Counted from the first letter of the stretch, positions 17,038-25,851 are shown. The stretch is DNA of 64,000 bases from CAZSAL01 sp964604825 (GCA_964604825.1 CAZSAL010000009.1:1-64000); one strand, 5' to 3'. Translations and numbers: made by a program. The notes: generated from the letters alone by a model not told the origin.

Positions 17038-17682
17038 GTGAAAAAGGGATGGCTTATCCTTGTGCTTCTGTGCTTTGCCTGCGGCGCCGAGGCTGCTTCG
17101 TCCGCGACCTGGTTCGGCAGCGATCGCTTTTCCCTTATGCTGGGAGCAACGCTCCTGCACAGTGGATCTGACACGGAATTTCTCCCGGCTTTGGCCCTGC
17201 GCTACAGGCTCGACCTGCCGTGGCTTTCCGCTATAGAAATAGGAGGGGCCACTCCGACCAATGTCTCAAGCAATCTGTCGCAGGACTCCAGGAACGTTTT
17301 TTCCGGGACCGTTCAGTCGCAGGTAGATTCGGTCAGGGAAGGCCATATTGCCGGCATCTGGGAATTCTGGAAGAAAGACTGGATGATACCGGAGTTCGCC
17401 CTAGGCCTGTCCGTGGCAAATTTCGAGAACCAGGCAACGGAGAATCCGCCCTTTGATCCGTATCCCTTTCAGGAGGGGCATACAACAATATCTCAGCTAA
17501 CCCAGCTCGGCGTAAGGTTCCCATGCCCGCACGGAAAAGAGTTGGGCCTGGAAAATCTTTCTCTGCACGCGGACGCCGGCTATGTCCACTACTCAAACCA
17601 TCTGAATCCTCCGGACGGACAAGATTTCAATCTCGGAGTGTCCGGACTCACCTTCCGCATGATGCTTGAGCTTCAGTTTTAG
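17038..17682 (+). CDS. PagL-like outer-membrane protein (lipid A 3-O-deacylase / acyloxyacyl hydrolase family)
   Basis: This 214-aa protein starts at a GTG and has a signal peptide (about 1-19, WLILVLLCFACGAEA). The remainder alternates like a small outer-membrane beta-barrel and ends in LELQF, with a terminal Phe. YVHYSNHLNPPDGQDFNLG near the C-terminus matches the PagL catalytic HxSN pattern (His and Ser of the active site) followed by a conserved Asn-Gly area. If active it would remove acyl chains from lipid A in the outer membrane. Overall similarity is limited to this motif and the barrel pattern, so a diverged role is possible. It is divergent from the moxR operon. Confidence 0.65.
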   Translation: MKKGWLILVLLCFACGAEAASSATWFGSDRFSLMLGATLLHSGSDTEFLPALALRYRLDLPWLSAIEIGGATPTNVSSNLSQDSRNVFSGTVQSQVDSVREGHIAGIWEFWKKDWMIPEFALGLSVANFENQATENPPFDPYPFQEGHTTISQLTQLGVRFPCPHGKELGLENLSLHADAGYVHYSNHLNPPDGQDFNLGVSGLTFRMMLELQF

Positions 17683-17807
17683 GCCCACCCGGAGAATCGA
17701 AGCAAGTAGCCTGAAGGGAAACCCGTTTTTATATAATGCATCCACTACCATCCCTCCAGTGGTGTTAATGGAGGATGGCCTAGCTCCTAAAAAAGGATGG
17801 TCGCAAG

Positions 17808-19154
17808 GTGAAAAAATCCAACGCTTCTGTCATGTCTCAAAGTTCTGAGTCGGTAAAAATCGCCCCGGCAAAAGGGAAACTGGGAATTCTAATGCCCGGA
17901 CTGGGCGCAGTAGCCAGTACATTTATCGCCGGAGTTATGGCTTCCCGCAAAGGCCTCGGCAAGCCCATCGGGTCGCTCACCCAGATGGGCACCATACGCC
18001 TGGGCAAACGCACGGAACACCGCATCCCTATGATCAAGGATTTTGTGCCGCTTGCCGAACTGAAGGATCTCGTTTTCGGCGGCTGGGATATTTTCCCGGA
18101 CAATATGTTTCGCGCCGCCACAAAAGCCGGAGTGCTTACCGCCGAACACCTCGCTCCCCTGCGCGCCGAGCTGGAAAAAATCAAACCGATGCCCGCGGTT
18201 TTTGATACTGCCTATGTCTCACGCATTTCCGGACCGAACGTTAAAAAGGGCAAATCCAAAATGGATCTGGCCCAGCAACTCATGGCAGACATTGCCCAAT
18301 TCAAGAAGACAAACCGCCTGGACCGGCTGGTGATGATCTGGTGCGCTTCTACGGAAAAATACCAGAAGGCGGCGGCGGTTCATAAAAATCTTGCGGTCTT
18401 TGAGAAAGGCCTCAGGGAAAATTCCCCGGACATTTCCCCCAGCCAGATTTACGCCTACGCCGCGCTGCAGTCCGGCGTTCCGGTTGCAAACGGCGCGCCC
18501 AACCTGATGGTGGATATCGGCGCCATCCGCGAACTGGCGGCGAAAAAGAGCCTCCCGGTTTGCGGCAAAGACTTCAAAACCGGCCAGACCTTCATCAAGA
18601 CCGTGCTGGCGCCCGCCTTCAAAGCGCGCCTGCTGGGACTGGACGGCTGGTTCTCTGCCAATATCCTCGGGAACCGGGACGGCGAAGTGCTCGACGACCC
18701 GGAAGCTTTCAAGACCAAGGAAGAGTCAAAGCTCTCCGTTCTGGAATACATCCTTCAGCCCGATCTGTATCCCGATCTTTACGGCCACTATGACCATAAA
18801 GTACGGATAAATTACTACCCGCCCCGCGGCGACAACAAAGAAGGATGGGACAACATCGACATCTTCGGCTGGCTGAATTATCCGATGCAGATCAAGGTGA
18901 ATTTCCTCTGCCGGGATTCCATTCTGGCCGCGCCGATCGTCCTTGACCTGGCTATTTTTGTTGATCTGGCGCATCGCGCGGGGATGCAGGGCATTCAGGA
19001 ATGGCTTTCCTTCTATTTCAAAAGCCCGATGGCTGCGCCGGGGCTTTACCCAGAGCATGACCTGTTTATCCAGCTGATGAAGCTCAAAAACACCCTGCGC
19101 TATCTGCGCGGCGAAGAGCTCATCACGCACTTGGGCATCGAGTACTACGACTAG
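17808..19154 (+). CDS. ino1: Inositol-3-phosphate synthase
   Basis: The enzyme converts glucose-6-phosphate to inositol-3-phosphate using NAD. The 448-aa protein has the N-terminal nucleotide-binding region (LGILMPGLGAVASTF, about 24-39) and the conserved catalytic block SLPVCGKDFKTGQT, followed by KTVLAPAF. The family DGWFSANILGNRDGEVLDDP and YDHKVRINYYPPRGDNKEGWD segments are also present. A GTG start at 17808 is used, with an AAGGA-type site upstream. A TATAAT hexamer at 17732-17737 and an imperfect hairpin at 17749-17782 lie in the leader. Together with the CDP-alcohol transferase 2.4 kb downstream it suggests inositol phospholipid synthesis. This role is inferred from gene context. Confidence 0.93.
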   Translation: MKKSNASVMSQSSESVKIAPAKGKLGILMPGLGAVASTFIAGVMASRKGLGKPIGSLTQMGTIRLGKRTEHRIPMIKDFVPLAELKDLVFGGWDIFPDNMFRAATKAGVLTAEHLAPLRAELEKIKPMPAVFDTAYVSRISGPNVKKGKSKMDLAQQLMADIAQFKKTNRLDRLVMIWCASTEKYQKAAAVHKNLAVFEKGLRENSPDISPSQIYAYAALQSGVPVANGAPNLMVDIGAIRELAAKKSLPVCGKDFKTGQTFIKTVLAPAFKARLLGLDGWFSANILGNRDGEVLDDPEAFKTKEESKLSVLEYILQPDLYPDLYGHYDHKVRINYYPPRGDNKEGWDNIDIFGWLNYPMQIKVNFLCRDSILAAPIVLDLAIFVDLAHRAGMQGIQEWLSFYFKSPMAAPGLYPEHDLFIQLMKLKNTLRYLRGEELITHLGIEYYD

Positions 19155-19178
19155 CAGTAAAAAACTTAAAAAAAGGGC

Positions 19179-20675
19179 ATGAAGCGGAAGAGCTTCTTTC
19201 TGCTGACGGCGTTCTGTCTGACCGCGGGGAATTGCGTCTGGACGGATGAAACCCCTTTCTTTAACCAGCCTGTTAAAATCTCTACGTATACCGTAAATGT
19301 TCCAGCAGGCGCGGCAGCTCCACGCCGGCGGCGTCATCTTCCCACCGGGGCCGATATTCAGCGCAGCTACAAAAAATACGGAAAACCGAATCCGCGCGTT
19401 GAGGAACCGTCAGCTCAGCCGATGCCTTCGCAGGCTCCGGAGATGCCGACTTTTCGCCAGGCGCCGCCTCCTGCCCCGGCGCCTCCAGCGCCGCAGACTG
19501 CCACCGAGCGTTTCTTCGCCGGGGCAGCCAGGATCATGACCTATACCAAAAATAACAATCTGTTTGTCTGGCTTCCGGCAATCGCCACTGATCCCAATGC
19601 CGGTCCGACGTACGGCGTCCTGCCAGTTACAGTGATTTCCAATCCGGTGACCAACCATATCCGCCACCTGCTGGCTCCTTCCTATACGTATAACTCTATT
19701 TTCGGCCAGACGGCCACCATGCGTTATTTCTATTACCCTACAGACGAAAGCCAGCTTTACACCATCGGCAGCTTTTCGCAGCATACCAACCGCGAAATCA
19801 AAGTCCGCTACGAGAACACCGCTGCCTGGGATGGAATGGGTTACGTTTACGCCGAAGGCGCGCACGACGTAGATGCTTCCGACAGATTTTATGGTTTGGG
19901 ACCGGGAACTCATTCTCAGGATGAAACCGGCTATACGGCCGGGGATACCTATGCACGGGGGGATATCGGCCTGAACTTTTTCAAATACTGGCGCGCTTCG
20001 ACCGGGATTCGTTTTCGCACTATGGACGTAGACCACACCATTGTTCCGGGCGTCAACGATCTCGCGAATGCTTTTCCGACGCTGGCCGGTCTGGGCACAA
20101 AAAACACCGTGGCTTACGAATGCAGGCTTTTTATGGACTCGCGTGACTACCCGATTACTCCTTCCAGGGGAAGTTCTGGCGAGGTCTGGTTTGAGAAAAC
20201 TTTCCAGACGCTCGGCAGCGATTCCATATTCATCCGCTACGGCGCGGAGGCGAAACATTTCTTTATATGGGAAAATCATCCTGACCAGGTCACCGTTATA
20301 CACGGCCTGTATGAGTGGGTGAACGGCCCGTACATTCCTTTCTATGAATTGACTTCTGTCGGCGGCCGGGACACCCTGCGGGGTTTTGGCGAAGGGCGGT
20401 TTACGGACCGCGGGCGGATGGTCTTTAATGTGGAGCAGCGCATGCGCATCGCTTCCCTGACCATGATGGGCATCAAAACCAATTTCGAGATAGCGCCGTT
20501 TATTGACGGCGGCGAAGTTTTCCCAACTCTTCCGCAGGCGGAAATCAGGAATTTTCATCCTGTCTATGGAACGGCCTTTCGCGCTGCGGTCAAACCCAAT
20601 GTCGTAGGGTCTGTCGATGTCGGCGTCGGCAATGAAGGGCCCGCCGTGTTCGTCGGCATAAATTATCCTTTCTAA
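19179..20675 (+). CDS. Omp85/BamA-family outer-membrane barrel protein (surface antigen type)
   Basis: The 498-aa protein has a signal peptide (1-21), a Pro/Arg-rich low-complexity stretch (about 45-110) in place of full POTRA domains, and a 16-strand-like barrel ending in a terminal Phe (VFVGINYPF). GGRDTLRGFGEGRF is the Omp85 loop-6 (V/L)RGF motif that sits in the barrel lumen. It lies 24 bp after ino1 and is probably cotranscribed. The absence of recognisable POTRA domains suggests a single-barrel relative rather than BamA itself. It could be a lipid- or protein-translocating porin. Substrate unknown. Confidence 0.7.
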   Translation: MKRKSFFLLTAFCLTAGNCVWTDETPFFNQPVKISTYTVNVPAGAAAPRRRRHLPTGADIQRSYKKYGKPNPRVEEPSAQPMPSQAPEMPTFRQAPPPAPAPPAPQTATERFFAGAARIMTYTKNNNLFVWLPAIATDPNAGPTYGVLPVTVISNPVTNHIRHLLAPSYTYNSIFGQTATMRYFYYPTDESQLYTIGSFSQHTNREIKVRYENTAAWDGMGYVYAEGAHDVDASDRFYGLGPGTHSQDETGYTAGDTYARGDIGLNFFKYWRASTGIRFRTMDVDHTIVPGVNDLANAFPTLAGLGTKNTVAYECRLFMDSRDYPITPSRGSSGEVWFEKTFQTLGSDSIFIRYGAEAKHFFIWENHPDQVTVIHGLYEWVNGPYIPFYELTSVGGRDTLRGFGEGRFTDRGRMVFNVEQRMRIASLTMMGIKTNFEIAPFIDGGEVFPTLPQAEIRNFHPVYGTAFRAAVKPNVVGSVDVGVGNEGPAVFVGINYPF

Positions 20676-21074
20676 CGATCGTCCACCTCGAAACAATTCG
20701 CTTCTCGTCGGGAATTATCCCAACCGGACATTTTCCCTTGAAATATTTCTAAACGTGTAGGAACCTTACCAGTGAGAAGACGTTCTGGAAATGGACATGC
20801 AGCGAGCGGGAGGTTGAATGCTGGGAGTAGGAACGCTGGTAAGCCGGGTGGGAAGCGCGCAGGCAGCGGAAAGAATCCTGCGCGATCATTTCGTGTCAAA
20901 ACGGGGCCGGAGCCTGCACGACAACCGCTATGCGAGCATGGAATTCCTCCTGAAATGGTCGCCGCTCTTCCGACGGCACGCCGGACCCGCCTCGCCAATT
21001 TAACCCGCCAGTTTACCGTCTGAGAAACCAGCGCCGTCGGAATCCGCGCCCTGCCTTTCGCCGGAGGTTTTATT
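20676..21074. other. Intergenic stretch, no confident gene
   Basis: About 400 bp separate the barrel gene from the promoter of the 73-aa protein. A 61-codon frame at 20818-21003 has a fair GGGAGG site 4 nt before its ATG, but its predicted peptide (starting MLGVGTLVSRVGSAQ) resembles nothing I know. I do not call it a gene. No terminator is obvious after the barrel gene. Confidence 0.4.
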
Positions 21075-21160
21075 CCTCGTCGGGAAAAATATTGTTGACA
21101 GTCGGATACCGTCGATATAGAATACAGCCGTTTTAATAAAACTATTCTTTACCGACGAGG
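21075..21160. promoter_or_regulatory. Inverted repeat bracketing the promoter of the 73-aa gene
   Basis: CCTCGTCGG at 21075-21083 is perfectly complementary to CCGACGAGG at 21152-21160. The left arm is upstream of the -35 and the right arm overlaps the leader and the Shine-Dalgarno. This could be a DNA-level operator or chance. Confidence 0.4.
21095..21123 (+). promoter_or_regulatory. Near-consensus sigma70 promoter
   Basis: TTGACA (21095-21100), a 17-bp spacer and TAGAAT (21118-21123) precede the 73-aa gene. The leader ends with GAGGGGG, a strong ribosome-binding site, about 8 nt before the ATG. The gene should be well expressed. Confidence 0.8.
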
Positions 21161-21172
21161 GGGTGATTCAAC

Positions 21173-21394
21173 ATGGCAGAGAAAGTGGCTAAGGCTGGTG
21201 TTAAACGGCAGGATGGGTATCTCTATTTCATCGATAAACAGGGAGATGTCTCTCGCGCCAAAATGGCACGCGGCGGAAAGAAGGGCGGCAAGCCTGAAAA
21301 AGTCGCAAAGGTTGGAGTCAAGAAGCAGGCGGGCTACCTGTATTTCCTCGACAAAGGTGGCGATGTATCCCGCGCCAAGATGAAACGCCGTTAG
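21173..21394 (+). CDS. Small basic protein made of two tandem copies of a GYLYFxDKxGDVSRAKM unit
   Basis: This 73-aa protein consists of two near-identical repeats of about 33 residues: EKVAKAGVKRQDGYLYFIDK continuing to QGDVSRAKMARG, then a Gly/Lys linker, then EKVAKVGVKKQAGYLYFLDK continuing to GGDVSRAKMKRR. It is strongly basic, with no cysteine and no signal peptide. I cannot name the family. The basic charge and the strong promoter and terminator suggest an abundant nucleic-acid- or ribosome-associated protein; this is inference. It is monocistronic. Confidence 0.8.
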   Translation: MAEKVAKAGVKRQDGYLYFIDKQGDVSRAKMARGGKKGGKPEKVAKVGVKKQAGYLYFLDKGGDVSRAKMKRR

Positions 21395-21453
21395 TCCCTC
21401 GGCTGCGCTCGGGAGACTGAGCAACGTCGAAGGAAATGGTCGTACTTTTTCAA

Positions 21454-21497
21454 CAGAACCCCTTTCCCCAGGCTAGTCCTGAGGAAAGGGGTTTCTG
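21454..21497 (+). terminator. Stem-loop terminator of the 73-aa gene
   Basis: CAGAACCCCTTTCC pairs with GGAAAGGGGTTTCTG (one bulged base) around a 15-nt loop. A T-run of five lies just before the stem and a T-poor tail after it. The hairpin rules out an upstream start for the following CDP-alcohol transferase gene. Confidence 0.7.
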
Positions 21498-21594
21498 CTT
21501 GTGGATCCAGCCCGCCTCAGGGTCGCTCATCATAAGTCAAATCCATTTTGATGGAGCGCAGCGGATCGAACCATGTGCTAAAATTCAATCCAAT

Positions 21595-22290
21595 ATGGAA
21601 ACTTTTGCGAAGGAAACAGACGGTTTTTTCGCCCGCCATTTCGACCGGAAAATTTCCGGCGCAATCAGCCGCAGGTTGATCCAGACCCCCGTCACCCCCA
21701 ACCAGATAACCGTTGGCGTCACCCTCATCGGCATTTTCAGCGGCGTGCTTATGGCTCAGAAAGGAGCGACCTGCAAAATCGCCGGGGCGCTTGTTTTTCT
21801 GCTGACCTCAATACTCGACGGGTGCGACGGCGAAGTGGCCCGCGCAAAAAAAATGACCTCCCGGCTGGGAGGATGGCTCGATCTCTGGGGTGACAATGTT
21901 ATCCATATCGCCGTTTTCTATGGCCTGGGCTTGGGGCTTGCCAAAGATCTGGGAAACCCCGTCTACGTCGCATTGGGACAGATTGCCGCAGTCGGGACTT
22001 TGATCGCGGCTTCTCTTGCCAGTTACCAGACTTACATGGCCGGTCGGAGTTCGTTCACTTCGGTATCCGGAGATGCGAGCCGGTTCTCTCAAAATAAGTG
22101 GACTGGAAAGCTTACCCGATTGAGCGACGTCCTGGCCCGGCGCGATTTCATCTATGGCGTTGTGGTTCTTGCCTTAGTTAACCGGCTGCAATGGTTCCTG
22201 TGGGCCTGCAGCATTGGAGTGGTGATGTATGCCTTTGTGCTATTGGTTTTATTCTTTCTTACATTGCCCGCAAAAAGGAGAGCGGAGTGA
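21595..22290 (+). CDS. CDP-alcohol phosphatidyltransferase (candidate inositol phospholipid synthase)
   Basis: This 231-aa membrane enzyme transfers a phosphatidyl group from CDP-diacylglycerol to an alcohol acceptor. The signature spans DGCDGEVAR, then GGWLDLWGD, giving the DxxDGxxAR(8)GxxxDxxxD pattern of metal-binding Asp residues. About five hydrophobic helices follow. The start at 21595 (METFAKETDGFFAR) is chosen because longer versions run back through the terminator at 21454-21497. With inositol-3-phosphate synthase encoded nearby, a phosphatidylinositol-phosphate-type synthase is plausible. The head group is not determined by the sequence alone. Confidence 0.85.
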   Translation: METFAKETDGFFARHFDRKISGAISRRLIQTPVTPNQITVGVTLIGIFSGVLMAQKGATCKIAGALVFLLTSILDGCDGEVARAKKMTSRLGGWLDLWGDNVIHIAVFYGLGLGLAKDLGNPVYVALGQIAAVGTLIAASLASYQTYMAGRSSFTSVSGDASRFSQNKWTGKLTRLSDVLARRDFIYGVVVLALVNRLQWFLWACSIGVVMYAFVLLVLFFLTLPAKRRAE

Positions 22291-23234
22291 AAATCTTCCG
22301 AATCATTGCGCTTTTGATCGGCCTCTCCGCAGTCGGATTCTTTGTTCATCAGGTGGGCGTATCGCAGGTGGCTTCGACTTTAGGGCTTCTGCGCTGGAGT
22401 TATTTCATTGTACTGGCATACCCGCTTGTCTGGATGCTGTTGAATACCATGGGCTGGCAGGTGACGTGTCCCAGCGGGGTTTCTTTTCTGCGGCTGGTTC
22501 AAATCCGTATGGCGGGGGAATGCTTTAACTCGCTGCTTCCCTCCGGTTATGTCGGCGGCGAGCCGTTGAAAGTTAAACTGCTGGCGGAAAAAACCGGGCT
22601 CAGAGAAGCGACGGCTTCGGCTCTTGTGGCAAAATCCGCTCAGAGCATCGGTATGGTGCTGTATCTGGGTTTAGGATTGACCTATGCCCGGCCGGAAGGC
22701 AGCACCCGAGACTGGGCGTCGCTGACTGCGCTTACAGCGCTGGGTCTGGGCATTGGTATCTTTACATGGCTCCTGGCTAACCGTTCTTTCAGCCGCCTGG
22801 GACGTGTGCTGCATCGCCTTACCGGGCATCCCTGGCTCCATAAGCAGGAGGGGCGTCTTTTGATGCTGGATGAGTCTCTGGGACATTTTTTCCGTCATGA
22901 TACAGGCAGGTTTTTCGAAAGCGTTGTTTTTCATACCGGAGGCTGGCTGGCAGGAGCCCTGGAGTTATGGATAATCTTCCATTTGCTCGGTCACCCCTTC
23001 GGCTGGAAGGACGCCTGGTTTATGGGCGCCATGGCGCAGCTGGGAGCTACGGTGGGATTCGTTGCTCCTGCCGGGGTCGGTTTTTTCGAAGGGGGGCATT
23101 ACCTCGCAGCTATAGCTTTAGGCCTGCCGCCGTCTCTGGGAGTCAGCGTCAGCCTTATCCGCCGGGTGCGCGAAATTTTCTGGGATATCGTCGGCGTAAG
23201 TCTCTTCTGGAAATTAACCCGCCGTCAGCAGTAA
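22287..23234 (+). CDS. LPG-synthase-type (UPF0104/YbhN-like) integral membrane protein
   Basis: The 315-aa protein has about eight transmembrane helices and the family features GECFNSLLPSGYVGGEPLKV near residue 70 and VGFVAPAGVGFFEGGH near residue 265. Members include the flippase/transferase domain of lysylphosphatidylglycerol synthase and polyprenyl-sugar or lipid flippases. The start is a GTG at 22287 overlapping the previous stop (GTGA) behind AAGGAGAG. The coupling suggests it handles the lipid made by the CDP-alcohol transferase, or a related one. This is inferred. Confidence 0.8.
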   Translation: MKIFRIIALLIGLSAVGFFVHQVGVSQVASTLGLLRWSYFIVLAYPLVWMLLNTMGWQVTCPSGVSFLRLVQIRMAGECFNSLLPSGYVGGEPLKVKLLAEKTGLREATASALVAKSAQSIGMVLYLGLGLTYARPEGSTRDWASLTALTALGLGIGIFTWLLANRSFSRLGRVLHRLTGHPWLHKQEGRLLMLDESLGHFFRHDTGRFFESVVFHTGGWLAGALELWIIFHLLGHPFGWKDAWFMGAMAQLGATVGFVAPAGVGFFEGGHYLAAIALGLPPSLGVSVSLIRRVREIFWDIVGVSLFWKLTRRQQ

Positions 23235-23250
23235 ACCTTTCCTTGAAATT

Positions 23251-24762
23251 CTATTCCGAAAAGGCTTCGCTGCGGAAAACCCGCAGTTCTACGGAAGGAT
23301 CTTTCCAGCAGCCGGGAGGCAGTCCGGCCTTTTGCGAGCAAAGCGTATCCAAAAAAGATGTTTTATCCGGCAGACTTTCCCACACCTCAGGCAGGAAAAG
23401 TCCGGAATGGCGTCCATTACGCACGATCACGCCGTCGCGTCCCGGCACGATCTCTCCGGCATCTTTTATGCGCTGAGGCGGCGAAAGTATGGATATTTCG
23501 ACGCGTATATCCTTAAGTTCGGCCTGTTCCAGCGGCTGGAAACGCGTGTCCTCAAAAGCGGCCGACCTAGCGAAATGACGGACCGCTTCCCAGAGACTGA
23601 ACTGCGGTTCTACAGTCCCCACACAGCCGCGCAATTCGCCGTGCCTGCGCAGCGTAACAAAGACCGCGGCGGGAAGGTTAAGGTCATAGTTTTTGTTCAG
23701 CGGCTCAAAGGAAAAACGTTTTTGCGCGAGTCCGTCGGCTATTGAAGTGCGCGCCGCATCAAGAAGCCGCTGCTGCGCCTTCTTATCCAGAAGGTCCGGG
23801 TTTTTGGGACGGCCTGCATGAACGAAAGCGACGGCAGCATAGCCTACGGAACGATCCGCCGTATCGGGAACCAGCTCCCCCGAATTGGCATAACGCAGGA
23901 TCTGCGCCTGATTTGCGCCAAGGGCTTTAGCGGCGTAAAGACCCGTCCATATGGCGGTTTCACCGCAGGCGACCGTGAACAGTTCCGGTTCCCCCCGGCT
24001 CATCAGTGTTTGCCCTGTCAGCTTCAGATATTCGGGATCAAGGCGCTCGAGCGCTTTGAGAAAAGTCTGGTCCACCGGCCTGGCTACATTGCTGCGCGGG
24101 TAATGCGAGAGGTCGGAGGAAATGACCAGGAGAGTTTTTCTTCCCCGCACGGCTTCCGCAATTGCAAGGCCCGCTTTGCGGGCAATCTCCAGATCTTCGG
24201 TGTTCATAACAACAGGCAGAATGCGGAATCTTTTAAGCCGCCGCTGCAGGAAAGGGAGCTGAACTTCAAGGGAATGTTCCGCGGCATGGGGTGCGGCTTC
24301 TTCCGCGAACACCGGAGAAGCAGCGAGCAGTTTCCCGGCAAGCTCTTCATCAACCGGCACGGAACCAAGCGGCGTCCGGAAAGATCCGCGCGCGACCAGG
24401 GCTGCGCCCTTGACCGCGACATGATGCGAGGGCCCGATCAGTATGACGGAAGGCCATTCGTCTTTCAGCGTCTTAAAGGCTTCCGCCGCTATTGGTCCGG
24501 AGTATTGATAGCCGGCATGCGGTACAAGGATTGCTGAAAGTTCCCCGTCAAGGCCATGCCTGCCGGCGCCGGCAAGAAGATGGTCCACCATATTCCTTAG
24601 CTCTCCCGGATTAGCGGGATAAAACTGCCCCGCTGCAGCCGGGGGTCTTTCATTTTCCGGTTGTGCGGCTGCAGGACGGCAAAACAGGGAACAGCCAAAA
24701 AAAAGCGAGCCAAATGCGGCCTTTTTATCCGGTACAAGGAGAATTTTCGGCATGCCGGACAA
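23251..24762 (-). CDS. Fused Memo and AMMECR1 protein (AmmeMemoRadiSam system B+A)
   Basis: The 503-aa protein fuses two families. Residues about 38-330 are Memo-like: PHAGYQYSG (81-89), GPSHH (110-114), HSLEVQLPFLQ, SSDLSHY and CGETAIW supply the metal-site His and Cys residues. Residues about 330-500 are AMMECR1-like, with LRGCVGT. These usually occur with a radical-SAM partner, which is not in this window. The N-terminus (about 15-33) is hydrophobic and ends AAAQP, like a signal peptide, which is unusual for a presumed redox/metal protein. Function of the system is unknown. It is convergent with the flippase-like gene. Confidence 0.9.
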   Translation of the reverse strand: MSGMPKILLVPDKKAAFGSLFFGCSLFCRPAAAQPENERPPAAAGQFYPANPGELRNMVDHLLAGAGRHGLDGELSAILVPHAGYQYSGPIAAEAFKTLKDEWPSVILIGPSHHVAVKGAALVARGSFRTPLGSVPVDEELAGKLLAASPVFAEEAAPHAAEHSLEVQLPFLQRRLKRFRILPVVMNTEDLEIARKAGLAIAEAVRGRKTLLVISSDLSHYPRSNVARPVDQTFLKALERLDPEYLKLTGQTLMSRGEPELFTVACGETAIWTGLYAAKALGANQAQILRYANSGELVPDTADRSVGYAAVAFVHAGRPKNPDLLDKKAQQRLLDAARTSIADGLAQKRFSFEPLNKNYDLNLPAAVFVTLRRHGELRGCVGTVEPQFSLWEAVRHFARSAAFEDTRFQPLEQAELKDIRVEISILSPPQRIKDAGEIVPGRDGVIVRNGRHSGLFLPEVWESLPDKTSFLDTLCSQKAGLPPGCWKDPSVELRVFRSEAFSE

Positions 24763-24801
24763 GTTTAGCTCGCAAAGAGTTCTAATGCAACGGTGCGGTG
24801 G

Positions 24802-25851
24802 TCAGCGGGGGAGGGCGGGTTTTAATTCAGGGGGAGCAACAGGTACAGTCTTGCCGTTTAATGCGGCGGAAGCATAAGAAGCCTGCATCAGCGCCGCGCA
24901 CCAGCCCGCTTCCCTAAAGTTTTTCCCGGTGGGATGGTCCAGTTCTTCGCGAAAGGCAGGCAGGAGAGCCTCGAACCAGTCAGCATGATGGGAACCGGCG
25001 GAAAGCGCGGCATCAAAATGGAATTCCTCGGTCATTCCGCCCGCCGCCAGGATAATCCGTACATCATCAATGATAAGCACGCCTTTTTCACCATGAATGA
25101 TTGCGGCATTGCGCCGGTTCGGCGCGCGCCAGGTGAGTTTTAGAAAAGCTTCGGCATCCCCGAATGAAATAACGCCTCGGGCAGCTTCTTCCAGATCGCC
25201 CGCGCCTGTCTGCATGCTCATGGATACGGCAGAAGGCTCCACGCCCATGAGGTTAAAAAGAAGGTAAAAAGCGTGCCAGCCATGATCAACAAGGATTCCT
25301 CCGCCGGCTACCGCTTTGTTCGTGCGCCAGTCTTCAGCCGGCTGCCTTCCGTTTGAGGAACCTTCCGAAGCGCCTTTGCAGTGGGAATTCCTCAGGACGT
25401 AGAGTTCCGTATGCCAGATCCGGCCCAGGCGTCCTTTGCGGATGAGTTCAAACGCTTTCTGAAAGATCTGCGCGTGTTTCCAGTTGTGGACCGTGAAGAG
25501 CGTTTTCGCATGCCGGGAAACCAGGCTGGAAAGGATTTCGTAATCGGCGGCACTCAAAGTAAGAGGTTTTTCGCAGAGGACATCCCAGCCGTTTGCCAGC
25601 GCCGTACCTGCGAATTCTACATGCGACGCGGGCGGCGTACAGATATCAACGAAATCCAGCCGTTCTCCGGCCAGGGCCTCGATAGAGGGAAAAACTTTCA
25701 GGTCCTTCTTAAAGGCCAGTGCGGCTTTGCGGCGGGCTTCGGCGGGATCGACGACGGCGACAATTTCAAAATCCGCAGATTTCGCGTAACCCGGCCAATG
25801 GCCGTTGGCCGCCACATTGCCGAATCCTATAATGGCTCCGCGTCTAGGCAT
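24802..25851 (-). CDS. Gfo/Idh/MocA-family NAD(P)-dependent oxidoreductase
   Basis: The 349-aa protein starts at 25851 (MPRRGAIIGFGNVAANGHW), because this ATG overlaps the aminotransferase stop and opens directly into the Rossmann fold; upstream ATGs would be inside that gene. GFGNVA is the NAD-binding loop, and the CEKPLTLS segment carries the family catalytic Lys. HGWHAFYLLFNL contributes the conserved C-terminal-domain His. Substrates are usually sugars, cyclitols or their derivatives. It is the last gene of a five-gene overlapping set with a nucleotidyltransferase, ATP-grasp enzyme and aminotransferase. Substrate unknown. Confidence 0.88.
   Translation of the reverse strand: MPRRGAIIGFGNVAANGHWPGYAKSADFEIVAVVDPAEARRKAALAFKKDLKVFPSIEALAGERLDFVDICTPPASHVEFAGTALANGWDVLCEKPLTLSAADYEILSSLVSRHAKTLFTVHNWKHAQIFQKAFELIRKGRLGRIWHTELYVLRNSHCKGASEGSSNGRQPAEDWRTNKAVAGGGILVDHGWHAFYLLFNLMGVEPSAVSMSMQTGAGDLEEAARGVISFGDAEAFLKLTWRAPNRRNAAIIHGEKGVLIIDDVRIILAAGGMTEEFHFDAALSAGSHHADWFEALLPAFREELDHPTGKNFREAGWCAALMQASYASAALNGKTVPVAPPELKPALPR

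Noticed and set aside
19410..20696. Long minus-strand frame opposite the Omp85-like gene
   Set aside because: It is a shadow of the barrel gene, with no motif, no ribosome site and overlap through the conserved loop-6 region.
20818..21003. Possible 61-aa gene in the 20.7-21.1 kb gap
   Set aside because: It has a plausible ribosome site but no similarity or composition signal that I can support. Left as undetermined.
21395..21435. CCCTCGGCTGCGCTCGGGA as a terminator stem
   Set aside because: Its arms do not pair well. It is more like a dispersed intergenic repeat word, and the true stem is at 21454-21497.
21436..21594. Upstream start for the CDP-alcohol phosphatidyltransferase
   Set aside because: It would be translated through the terminator hairpin at 21454-21497. 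The ATG at 21595 begins the conserved part.
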